Positions 19,211-30,115 of a stretch of DNA of 64,000 bases are shown piece after piece. The translations under genes and the position numbers were made by a program. Every line of letters starts with the position of its first letter. Within the stretch, counting starts at the first letter, position 1. Origin of the DNA: Lytechinus variegatus (taxonomy: Eukaryota > Echinodermata > Echinoidea > Temnopleuroida > Toxopneustidae); the NCBI RefSeq assembly GCF_018143015.1, contig NC_054754.1, positions 26,066,330-26,130,329 on the forward strand. The letters are read 5' to 3'. Under the pieces are notes generated by a model. The model was not told where the DNA came from. It saw only the letters and a list, made by a program, of their open reading frames with translations, and made no database searches.

Positions 19211-19600
19211 ACAGTGGCGAAATGAACCCCAAAAGTTCGGGGGCTAGATTTTACCTATACGGCAAAAATTTTTAAAACCTGCGAGCGAGTGAAGCAAAAA
19301 TTTGACCCCCCAAAAAATCCTATCCTTTCTTTTTCTCCATTTCTTTTCAGAGTCGTGATTTTTTCGGGAGGGAGGGGCTCGATGGTAACCCAAGCCTCCC
19401 ATCTGAACGCTAGTGCAGCGACATAGGTAGCAAATGTATTCAGAGGCGAATCCAGAAGTTTCCAAAAGGGGGGAGCACATTTTCCAGATACAATTTGACA
19501 AGCAAAAAAAGGGTTCCAACCAAAAATTGAAAATAAAAAACGATAGTCATTTCGTCCGCTGAAAAAATTGACAAGCAAATAAAAAAAGGAGAAAAAAAAG
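19211..19600. mobile_element. Fragments of hAT-like ends
   Basis: A CAGTGGCGAAATGAACCCC terminus at 19,211 is followed by 'acctgcgagcgagtgaagc'. Near 19,440 there is a GAGGCGAATCCAGAAG terminus with the 'ttgacaagcaaaaaaa' phrase found next to many such ends in this window. These look like broken, nested pieces of the same superfamily. Confidence 0.45.
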
Positions 19601-19688
19601 GTTTACACCTAAAGTTGAAGGTGAATATATTATTTTAAATGACCGCCAAATAGAAAAAAAGATGAACCCGAATCGCAGTTTCGTCCTC

Positions 19689-20789
19689 TATACAGTGCAT
19701 GCGTATAAAAAACGGGACAGTTTTGAAAAGTTTATCAAAATTTTGTTTAAAAATTATGATATGTATATTTTGATGTCACTAGATGTTCTGAAATCTTTTC
19801 TTTCGAATGAAAATAACAGAAGTAAAAAAAAATGTCCATGCTTGAGCGCACATGGAAGGACTTTGTCAGGGGTTGAAATAAAGGCTTCCGCCTTTCCGAA
19901 TTATGCTTTCAAAATCCATTTACAAAGCATAAATTCACTTAATTTTTTTTTTGTATTTTCATTTCATTGTGTGCTTCAAAGGTTATGGTGCATTTGAAAG
20001 ACATAAATCTTTTCCCAATTAGTATCGTCCTGTCAAGAACCATGGCCCTGCATGGGAAGCGGGGGTGCTGGGTACTGGCGTAAAGCCGGGGGTTGCTTAA
20101 TTTTGTAGCAAAAACATTTTTCCTTGCTTGTCAAATTTCTCTTGATAAAAAGGAACTAATTTTTTTTTTTTTAGTGAAAAATTGTTTTTGCATGTGAATT
20201 TTAAACCAGCACCCCTGTTACAAATTGTTCCCAGCACCCTGTCAAGCACAAAATTTACTTATCCAAGAAATCGATGTCCCGTTGACAATAGGATTCATGC
20301 ATTTCAAAGGCACCATAACCTTTGTTTCACATAGTAAAGATTTTATTGAATTACAGGTTCGCCCATTATTATGCAAATCTCCTTACGTGGGTTGACAAAC
20401 AATTATTTTCTTACCTATGAAACAATGCAAAAAATAATGAAAATACAAAGCAATTTAAGTACATTAATGCTTTGTAAATGGAATTGAAAGGATTATTCGA
20501 AAATTACGGTAAAGATGGTGAAAAGCTAGCTTAATTAAGAGGATGCTTGCTGACTAGCAAGATATCCGATCATCAATGTTATTTTTTTCATTTTCTGCCA
20601 TTTGGCGCAAGGCTTTTTTTGAACACCTGACAAAAATGTTTCCTGTGCACTCAAGCATCAACGAAACAAATATTTTAATGGCATTTGGGAGATAAGTCTT
20701 CTAAGCATCTATCGACATCAAAATCTATACATATCATAATTTAAGACATTTCAAAACTGTCCCGTTTTCTTTTTGATACGCACTGTATA
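19689..20789. mobile_element. 1.1-kb Tc1/mariner-like foldback element
   Basis: TATACAGTGC(A)TGCGTAT at the left is mirrored at the right by ATACGCACTGTATA. Both ends continue with AAACGGGACAGTTTTGAAA and ATTATGATATGTATA. The inverted arms extend imperfectly almost to the middle, so it folds over most of its length. TA flanks both ends, as expected of Tc1/mariner targets. A hAT-like fragment with 'gcgggggtgctggg' is inserted near 20,044-20,240. No transposase frame was seen. Confidence 0.72.
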
Positions 20790-20959
20790 GATTAGGAGAA
20801 AACGACCCAGTTGCAAAAAAAATTTCGTCCGCTTTGAATCTAAGACGAATAGAAATTAAAGAGCGTGTTTCTGCTGTTCGTGACAGGTGAATATACATAT
20901 TCTATCCCTCCCCCCATCCTGGGAACGATATTTTGGCTGGGGGTGCTGAGGCCTAAATT

Positions 20960-22731
20960 CAGGGGCGGATCCCGTTTTCGCCAATGGGAGGGGGGGCGAA
21001 AAAAAATCACCCATATTTACCCCGATTGGCCGCTCAACGTTGATTTTTGTTTGTTTCTTTGAAGGGGTATTCGTAAGTCACTTCTTAGCTATATTATTCC
21101 TAAAAAATAACATATCATATTTATCTCATATGTCCTATGTAAGCGCGAGCTATTTTTTATTTCATGTATTTTTGTTTGAAAACTGAACATTTTGGGCAAT
21201 GTGTGTGATCCTGAGCAAGATGCGAAAGTTACCCATTAAGACGATACATATACAATCAAATAAAGCGATCGCGAAGCGCGAGCTAAAAACTTTTGACATT
21301 CCGACCCAAAAATTGACATTCTATAAGCACTCTTTGTAATCATGAAAAGGACAGGCATATAAATAAACAATGCGAGTGCTAAGCGCATGCGGAAAAAAAG
21401 AGAATTAGACCTAAAATCCGGTTACTCAATTCATGTTTTGTAGATTTATGAAAAGGATGGGTAATTGGGTATCCTGCATCAATAATGTGAGCGCAAAGTG
21501 CGATCAGAATTTTTTGGTTTTCTAATCTGAAACTGGATAATTTTAGCATGTTACAAATAAAGAACAAGCTGCGCATCTCAATAAACATGCATGTGTTTTA
21601 GATTTAAACCTGGTATCTGGGTATTCTAAATATATTTTTATCATGAAAATCAATAATGTGAGCGCAAAGTGCGAGCAGAAAATATTTGATATTCCGACCT
21701 GAAAAAGGATCAATAATTTAAGCACTAATTCAAGCACTGTAGGAAAATTGTGAAATTGACATTATGGATCCTTCTTAATTAATGCTGCGAGCACGAAAAT
21801 CGAGCTGATTTTTTTTTTATTATTATTTGTTTGACCTAGGACAGGGAAATTCTAAAGACATTTTGTCATCATATGAAAATTATGACTATCTTCCAATTTC
21901 TCTTCTTATGCGCGAGATTCCATTCTCAAAAAGGGACAATTTAATTATGAGGAATTCATGAAAATTTTTATTACTTTATTTATTAATCAAATAAGCCTAA
22001 TGACAGCTCAAAATATGTTGATATCAAAGCCTAAAAACTTGACATTTTATGCACTTTTTAAAATCATGAATAAGAAGCATGCATATTATTAATGTGAGCG
22101 CAAATCGCGATGTCATGAAAAGGAATTTCAAGTAGTTTGTTTCAAAATCACTCATTATTATAGAGGTATAATTACCAATTAAAAATGCGAGCACGCCACG
22201 CTGGCTATTAGGTTTTTACAATTGAACCTGAAAAATGATATTTTGAGAACTTTATGGAATACATGAAATGAATAGCTACTTGACAAATCATATAATACGA
22301 GCGCGCAGTGTGAGCTGAAAATGTTGATATTGAGACAATAAAACGGACATTTTACAGAGCTTTTTTGAAAATCAATTTATAAATAAAACAAAAATAATGA
22401 AAGCTCGATGTCGGAGCTGAAATATATTTTGTAAATTAACTTCAAAACTTGATAGTTTAAGCTCTATATCAGCCTATTGAGCAAGGATCCTATGTATCTC
22501 ATCAAACAAGCAATGCGAGCGCTAAGCGCAAGCGAATTTCTTTTATAGTGATGTAAAATATTTTTAAAACTTTATTTTCTAAGTTTTCCCCTCACTTTAT
22601 TTTATTCACTCGCCTTCCTTCTCTTTTCCCTTTCTTTTTTTCTCATCTCTTTTCCCTTCTTTTTCTTTGTTTTTCTTTCCCCCTTTTTTGCTCCACCAAT
22701 AGGGGTCCGGGCCCCCTTGGATCCGCCTATG
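20960..22731 (-). mobile_element. hAT-like element with GCGAAGC repeats (B-to-A orientation)
   Basis: The left terminus CAGGGGCGGATCCCGTTTTC, then CGCCAATGGGAGG, matches the right terminus of the 34,350-36,274 element. The right terminus ends ...TTGGATCCGCCTATG, matching that element's left terminus. This gives a 1.77-kb element in reverse orientation to the 34-kb one. The repeat module (gcgaagcgcgagc, gcgcaaagtgcgagc and so on) recurs about ten times. The flanks taaattca and taaatttg may be a worn 8-bp duplication (6 of 8 match). Confidence 0.65.
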
Positions 22732-22739
22732 TAAATTTG

Positions 22740-24343
22740 ACAAGCAAAAAAGAAAAGGTTTTACAGTCAATTAAGGTCGTTTTGGTGCCAAAAAAATAAC
22801 AATAAAAAAAGGGATTTTAAGACAAGCTGTTGGTCATTTGTGTAACGCACCTACCAGAATTCCCGGGGTGCTACCTATATATGGAAAATGATACACGCAG
22901 CACCCCCTGGGAAAATCTTGGGGGTTCTTCAGCACCCCCGCTTCCCAGGGCCATGCCCCCACCCCCCCCCCCCCCCTCTCTCCCCGTCAACGAAGGCGCC
23001 CTCATGAGGCATTAATTATTAATTTAATAATTAAATTGTCCCCTTTGTTTCATCTCGCGCTTAGCAAGAGGAATATGAAGATATTAATCATTTTCATTTC
23101 ACATCCTAAGGATGTCCCGGTCCTCTGTTAAAACTCAAAGTAATAATAATGTGCGATCCATATCCACCTCACAATTTTCCTACAAAGTGCTTGAAATATA
23201 GAGCTGAAATTGACTTTTTTTCAGATCGGAATATCAAATAGTTTTAGCTCGAGCTTCGCGCTCGCTTCGATTTCCATGATAAAAATGTATTTAGACTGCC
23301 TAGATTCTAGGTCTAAATATGAAACACGCGCGCATGTATATTCAGATATTCAACTTGTTCTCTAAATCATTATCCAGTTTCAGATCACAATATCAAAAAT
23401 TCTGTGCTCGTACCTTGTGCTCGCAGATCCCCTATTACTCATTCTTTTCATGATTGACAAAACATGAATAGTGTCCCGTTTTTAGGTCTAAATCCCGATT
23501 TTTTTTCCCGCTTAGTTATATACCTATCCTGTTCACGTTTACAAAACTTGATTAAAACTTTATATTCTTAATGCAGAAATGTCAAAATTTTTCAGCTCGC
23601 GCTTCGCTTTCGCATTATTGTTTAAATATTTAACGTATTCATGGCCAAGTACAAGCAGTCCTTACTGGTGACCTTTTCGGTCAGTTCAAAATTTATATAA
23701 AAAAATTTCTGCTCGCGCTCTGCGCTCGCATTATTAATGTAAGGAAGATCCCCACTTTTCATGATTTACAAAACTTGAAAAGAGTGTCTCGTTCAGTAGG
23801 TCTAAATCTCGAAATTTTCAGCTCGCGCTCGCATCAATTATTTAGTTATATACCTATTCTGTTTAAGTTATAAAAAATGCTTAGAAATTCCATTCCTTGG
23901 GTAAAAATGTCAAAAATTTCAGCTTGCGCTTCGTGCTCGCATTATTTCATTTTTTAAATATGTTCATGGCTAACTGCAATCAGTCTTTAACACTACCTTT
24001 TCCATCAGTTCATTTCTGCTCGCGCTTCACGTTCGTAGTAATTATTCATTTGCATACACATCTTTTGAGGATAACAAACATTGCCCAGAATGTTCAAAAT
24101 TTTAGGAAAAAATACCTAAAATTCCCCAAAAAGATTTGCTCGCGCTTCGCGCTCGTATTATATAAATAAGGATTATGATATTATATATTTGTGTTTATTC
24201 ATAAGAATAAAGCTATGAAGTGGCTATTAGGAATACCCCTTGAAAGAAACCCAAAATCATCTTCGAGCGGCCGATCGGGGAAAATATGGCTGAAAAAAAA
24301 TTCCGCCTCCCCCCTATTGGCGAAAGCTGGATCCGCCCTTACT
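22740..24343 (+). mobile_element. hAT-like element with GCTTCGC repeats, left-truncated (A-to-B orientation)
   Basis: It ends GGCGAAAGCTGGATCCGCCC then TTACTG, preceded by GAGCGGCCGATCGGGGAAAA, the same B terminus as at 36,190-36,274. The repeat module reads GCTCGCGCTTCGCGCTCGCA, opposite to the preceding element, as expected for this orientation. Its own A terminus is missing. The 22,740-23,000 stretch is a mixture of other hAT-like ends (ttcagcacccccgcttccca). Confidence 0.6.
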
Positions 24344-24346
24344 GCG

Positions 24347-24377
24347 GCAGCCCGAACACGTACTGTGTTCGGGCTGC
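24347..24377. other. Perfect 13-bp hairpin beside a hAT-like end
   Basis: GCAGCCCGAACAC, loop GTACT, GTGTTCGGGCTGC. It lies 4 bp outside the B terminus of the preceding element. Function is unknown. Confidence 0.6.
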
Positions 24378-25317
24378 GAACAGCTTCACCCAAGCTCACC
24401 GGATCCGGACCGGATCGGCCAAAAGAGATTCGGGAATTTAATAATTATTAGAAATATTACACAAAATTTGGATGAAGGAATCAATACATACTTACAACTT
24501 AAGCCGGAATATTCACAATCCTCAAAACGAAGAAGTAATGTCCCAAAACTAGGCAAAAATGGAGGGATGTTTTTCCGATGTGCATTAAAAGTCGTTTGTA
24601 CAGGAACCAATGGAGGATCGATATAGCCTTTTGACGAGGCAACGAGATAAATTTGATTTTTGTCAGCAAACAGGCGAAAAAAACAAAAACAAACAATAAA
24701 AGAAAAATGTACTTAAAAAATAAAATGATAATTGAATATGCGGAATATTTGTGAATTTTAGTAAGTTCGCATGTTCATCAGATTTGCCAATAGCACTAAA
24801 GTCCATATAGAAAATATAACTTAAGGCCCCGACAAAAGGCTATCATTCGATGCGTCGGAGAAAGATACATGAATATTCATGAGTCTAGTTCCGTAAATTC
24901 TTGCTTTTCCCTTTGCCTGATAACAAGTCAACATACGGCTTTGGTTTTTTTTTTGAAAGAAATAACATATTTTCTTTTGAATTATTTGTTTTTTCTTTCT
25001 CCTTCATTTTTTTTCTTTTCTTCTGTTCTATTTTATTTTCCTTTGCCCTTTTTTTATTCTCGTTATTTTGTTCCCCTACCTTCTCTTCATTTTTGGGTCG
25101 GTTTTTTTCTTCCTTTTTTTTAGTTTTCGCCTTTGTTTTTTTTTATTCTTTTTTTTCTTCTCTTTTTTGTCTCTAATTTTCTTCTTGTCTTCTTTGTTTT
25201 CGAGAGATAATACTCATGGGGTCGTACTGCAAATTTTTTATCATTATTATTATTATAGAAATCTACAGATATAGGTAAATAAACAAGCGAAGAAATAAAT
25301 TAATACTCATATATTAA
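24378..25317. other. Stretch with nothing recognised; pyrimidine-rich tract
   Basis: AT-rich sequence. About 24,945-25,200 is a long T/C-rich tract (ttcttttctt-like) on the plus strand, giving low-complexity Phe/Ser/Leu frames that are not genes. Confidence 0.45.
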
Positions 25318-25652
25318 AGGATATTTTCAGGGGCGTACCCAAAATTTTCCGTGGGGGGGGGCAAATTCGTCTGCCCAAAAATTTGACAAGCAAAAAAAAA
25401 AGAAAAGAAATTGTCTTCAACCAGAAATAAATGATTTCGTACCAGAAAAAAAATTGACAAGCAAATAAGAAAAAAAAAGGTCTACAAGTTCAAAAGAGGG
25501 GGCACTTGTGGCTCGTCGGGATCATTTGTGATTCGTCATGGGGGCAGGGGTACGTCCATTGCATGAGTTATGACTCGTCAGAGGGGGGGGCAGTCTACCC
25601 CCCCCCCTCTCTCTCTCTCTCTGAGGTACGCTTGTGAAAATATCCGTTGATC
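25318..25652. mobile_element. MITE-like element with GGATATTTTCA...GCGTACC ends
   Basis: GGATATTTTCAGGGGCGTACC at the left is mirrored by a right end whose reverse complement is GGATATTTTCACAAGCGTACC. The interior is low-complexity, with 'ttgacaagcaaa' phrases, a G-run and a CT microsatellite near 25,605-25,622. No target duplication was resolved. Confidence 0.5.
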
Positions 25653-27106
25653 AAAATTATTGAGTGATCAGCAAATCATCTCTTTAAGATATTGATGCCC
25701 ATTTTCTGGAACCCAGCAACTGAAAGGTCTGCGCTGACTTAGCCTAGAATCTAGAGGACTCCGTGATGTGAAATTATTTTAAAGACATTATCACGGAGTC
25801 CAATGCTGGCTCCCACATATTTTAATTTTGTTCTTTCTCTCTTGTTATGTTTTCCATTTTATTTATTTTGTATACTGTGCATGCATGAATCATTCTGTCA
25901 GTTTGAATTGTATGTTGTATGTTTTATTGAGAATTTAAAATAAATAAATGAAATGAAAATATATGCAAATCTCATTATCATCCAACAACCATTTTCATAT
26001 ACTCTTGATGCTTATATCAATATCAATTTGTAATTTGTTTGAACGGAGATTATAAGATGATCATGAAATATGATTAAAATTCATATGTTTGTTTCTAGAT
26101 TACTATGTAATCTTTCATCTTGTTGGCATTCTTTAAGCCTCAATCATTGAGTATATAAATCTCTGCGGGATAAGTATAGGCCTGTAATTACAAAGAATTG
26201 AATTGCTCATTACATATAGGATGCATAAATTCGCCGGGAATCTTGCTTATCTGATTGTTTTCCTGGCATCCAAGAGGCGCTTTTTTCGAATACGTCCCGT
26301 TCTTTATCTTAATTGTTTTGCTTATAAGAATTAATGAATAATAATGATGACACTAAATCAGCTTATCTATATTTCTACTGCAGTACCACTGAAGTATTGA
26401 TGCAGAAATCAAATTTTGTGATAGATTTTGTCATAACATCCCAATAAAAGTCAGGCCTTTGTCATGAACCTTTTCCATTTTTCTATAACAAGTGCGTCGC
26501 AAGGAGGCTGTGGGGTGGCCTTCCCCATCCTAATGCCCCCAAAAAAAAGAACATGAGAAATGGTGAGAGCGAAGGGGAAAGCAATGGCGAAAAAGATAGC
26601 TTTGCGGGATTTTCTTTCTTTATAAATATTTGCTTCCGCGCAAGTTTGCGAGGAAATCATGAAAATATAGTTTTCTCCTTTGTTTACCTTTCCCCGTTTT
26701 CCCATCTTGGCTTAATGCTATATTGTTTCGTTGCGGCATCAAGTTTTTAAAAATAATATTTGGGAACGGAACTTGTATTAAGATTACAGGTCAAAGTAAT
26801 ATATTTCTTCAAATTGATCAATACCAACTTTTCCGATCCCTAGGTAAGGGCGGTAAACTATATAATAACAATGATGTCAATTACCCACAAAGGCTACTTC
26901 TTCCGCTTTTCAGCTCTTTACTAGTGAATTTATTTGGGGCCGCAGACGGCCTTATCATGAGCATGTAAAGGGGCAGTTATAAAAATTGTGAAAAAAATAC
27001 AGTATTACTAAATGATGGAAGTTCATATGTCATCAATCTCCTGTCGCCTATTTTGCGCCATTAATTTGATATTTTGCATGTCACTTTTTGTTCCTAATCA
27101 TACAAA
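25653..27106. other. Stretch with nothing recognised
   Basis: AT-rich sequence without a convincing coding frame. A small inverted pair (gactccgtgatgtg near 25,750 and tatcacggagtcca near 25,790) forms a short hairpin. No gene, RNA or complete element was recognised. Confidence 0.4.
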
Positions 27107-27359
27107 TACACTGTTAAAAATGATTGAAAAAACGCTGTTTACGACACGAATCACACAATTGTTTAAACAAGTATTTAAAATCTTAAACAACACAGTTTAA
27201 ATTCAAAATTTGATTATCAATAATTAAATTCAAATATCAAATTATCAATAATTAAAGCTTGATTGTTTAAGAGTTTAAACACTTATTTAAAATGTTTAAA
27301 CAACTACTGCGCAATTCACACAATAAATAGTGTTGTTTAAATTATTTTTTGACAGTGTA
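27107..27359. mobile_element. 253-bp MITE with CACTGTTAAAAAT ends
   Basis: CACTGTTAAAAATGATT at the left is mirrored by a right end whose reverse complement is CACTGTCAAAAAATAATT. Both are followed by GTTTAAACAA-type palindromic phrases, so the whole unit folds back. Non-coding. Confidence 0.6.
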
Positions 27360-27383
27360 AGCACTTCATATAAATGAGCTCAA

Positions 27384-27700
27384 TTAGGGGCGGAACCATG
27401 ATTTTCAAAAGGGGGGCAAATTATTCCAATGAAAAATTTGACGAGCAAAAAAAAACAAGAAGAAAGATTTTCCAACCAAAATTAAGGAAATTTCGTCCAG
27501 GAAAAAATTGCTTGGCCAAAAAACAAAATGAAAGAAATCTTTGTAACAAAAAAAAATTATTTGGCCCGAAAAAAATTGACAAGAAAAAAGGGGAGGGGGC
27601 ACAGTTCGGTTTTAACACCATTTTAACATCACAAATTTTCATTATGCTTCTCAAGGGGGGAGGACGAGCCGGCTTTGCCCCCCCCCCCCCCCCGGATCCA
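27384..27700. mobile_element. hAT-like MITE fragment
   Basis: GGGGCGGAACCATGATTTTC at the left and a run ending ...GGATCCAGCAGTG at the right, with the 'aatttgac(a/g)agcaaaaaa' phrases shared by other copies. Frames across it are open only because of A-richness. No target duplication was found. Confidence 0.45.
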
Positions 27701-29629
27701 GCAGTGAGTTCGATGTTTTTAATGTGAATTTGACAAGCAAAAAAAGGTCTTCAACATAAAATTGGAGGTCGTTTCGTATCAATTTTCTTCAGAAGGGGGG
27801 AGCGATTAAAAAAACCTATGCTACTGCCATGGTGATTAGAGATTATCAAAGCAACAGAATTTTTTTTTTAAACATAATTATTTATTCTTTACAATATCTT
27901 TATATTTATTTTAAAAGGAAGCAAAGTTGTTTTTAAGTATGTCCTTTCATTTAAAATCATATTCATTCCTTCCTAATTGCTATAACAAGTGAAAAAGATG
28001 AATAACATCAATAAAATCAGGATTCATATTTAAGAAAATCGTTAAGTTATTCTAAATGTAAAATTAGAATCTGTAACTATTTCTTTAATATCTCATAATC
28101 ACAAAGGGAATAGTCATAATACAGACTAAAAGTTTCTACATGATCTAGATATCTCTTAATAAAATTATAAAACACAATCATGCTATTCGTAAATTTTATG
28201 TGTTCAGTATATAAAACACACACACACCAAGAGAACAGTCATGCTCCCCCCCCCCCTTCCCATAAATAAATCATAAAAAGAATGAAAAGGAGAAAGAAAT
28301 ATAAGTTTATAACAAATGACAAATAAAAAAAACATTTATTATAAAAACACAGAATGTAACAAAATAGCAATATATATGAAATAAATTATTTTCTCATTAA
28401 TACAGATTTTTTTTTCAAATTAAAATGAAAAAAATGGTATTGAATTACATGCCTAAAACACGATTTAACTGAATCGAGGCGACTTGCCGAAAGTTTTGAC
28501 TACATGCATATTCATTAAACTGTTTTGTAAAGGCAGAGACGTCATCTTATGAATATTTATATACGCATGCGCAGAAACTATTTTCACGTTCTTCAAACAT
28601 GGCGATCTCGCGATTGGAACAAAAGTCCGAAAATTGACGTTCTTTCGAAGGATTTTTTGGAATTGTATACATCAGTTTTAATTGAAAGTTAAGCTAATTT
28701 AGGAACAGTTTGTTTAGGTAAGATCGATATCAATCGTTAGATTTTTAATTCATTATTATCACCGGTTTTCTAATGCCAAACATCGCGAAGTTTTGTACTC
28801 CGGTGAGAATGCATGGAGTTACTCAGGACCCCGACACTGTCTGAAGACGTGTCGGGGTCCCCGGGGCAAGATCCGCCCCTGAATGAGAACATTATTTTTT
28901 TGAATCAATGATTTGATTACTACAATCTTGTTGTGCTATTGTAATTCCACGCTTAGATCATGTAGATCACGAAATGTAAGACAGTTTTAAAGTAACACAT
29001 TCACTAAAATTGACAATAGTCAAACACTTCTTGTCGAGTTTATTATATATATGATTAACATTCGACATGTTCAATTACATAAACAGTATCTTTACTTCAC
29101 AGTTTTATCGAGCAGTTATATAGACAGTGAGTATAACAGACATGATTTAATTGGCATGATATGAAATGTAACGTCGTTCCAAGTGCATTTCCAGTCTCTT
29201 TCTACTCAGTATCATACAACCAGTCTTGCATTGGTACGACGTATAGGCCCATACTGCTATTTCAAGAGTGAGTTTAATTTTATTTATTTATTCTCCACTC
29301 GTGGGCTGGATGGCCCTCTTCAGCCACGGGCTGTTCTTCTGATGTTTTTTTTTTAATCAATACAAATAATTTGGAGTGACACGCAGAAAATTCAAGCCTG
29401 AAGTATAAAGGTATATAATAATTTTATGTACAAATAATGTTATAATATTAAGCTCATTTGAGTAATTACCACTCTACAAACATTACTGTTGATGGAATTC
29501 CTCGATTTTAAAAATATATTATACATTAGACCCCTATATATTTTAGTATGTTGAATATGTATCATATTTTAAATCCCTGCAAGGTTTCTTGTAATTGTAC
29601 TGTAGATATTAGTTTATAAATATTTAACG

Positions 29630-29666
<37 letters not shown>

Positions 29667-30115
29667 ACAAAATATGCTGAAGATATATCAGCATATTTTG
29701 TTACTATTAGAGAAGCCAATACGTGAAACTTTAAGAGAGAGAGATATATATATATATATATATATATAAATGTGTAAAGTTATACATGTACAACAGCTTT
29801 TAGCAACTCTGCCGGGTTCGATTCCGGCAGAGACATTTTTCGGCATCACCAATATTTCCAAAGGGTAGATAGCTCTGGGGAACCTTGATTTAAGCTACGC
29901 CTACCATTGTTCTCTTCATCCATTTCTTTACAATATATATATATATATAGTTCTCAAAAGTTTTGAAGGGAAATAAGGAAGTGAAAAATAAACTCTTCAA
30001 CCTCCGAACAGTGGGATCATATTGATATTAATCTCAAGCATCAAAACGAAATTTCCAATATAAAATATAAATTTCAACTTGAACTTTCAAAGTGATTGAG
30101 TTGCTTTCTGTTTCA
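27701..30115. other. Intergenic stretch downstream of MGST1
   Basis: Mostly AT-rich. It contains a GGACCCCGACAC/GTGTCGGGGTCC hairpin at 28,826-28,860 next to a hAT-like end (GATCCGCCCCTG, to about 28,880) and AT dinucleotide tracts at about 29,630-29,665 and 29,745-29,768. A perfect 15-bp hairpin (29,666-29,702) and a tRNA-like T-arm hairpin (29,807-29,832) are also present. No gene was recognised. Confidence 0.45.
29804..29835 (+). repeat. B-box hairpin, possible SINE remnant
   Basis: CTCTGCCG and CGGCAGAG form a perfect 8-bp stem around GGTTCGATTC, which is a consensus pol III B box. No A box is found at tRNA spacing upstream, where an AT/GA microsatellite lies. It is most simply a truncated tRNA-derived SINE; a functional tRNA is excluded. 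Confidence 0.4.

Noticed and set aside
18140-24343. CRISPR-like array, because of short repeats at intervals
   Set aside because: Spacing is irregular, spacers are themselves similar between copies, and the repeats belong to transposons in an animal genome.
24869-25274. Phe/Leu/Ser-rich frames that look like membrane proteins
   Set aside because: Caused by a T/C-rich low-complexity tract.
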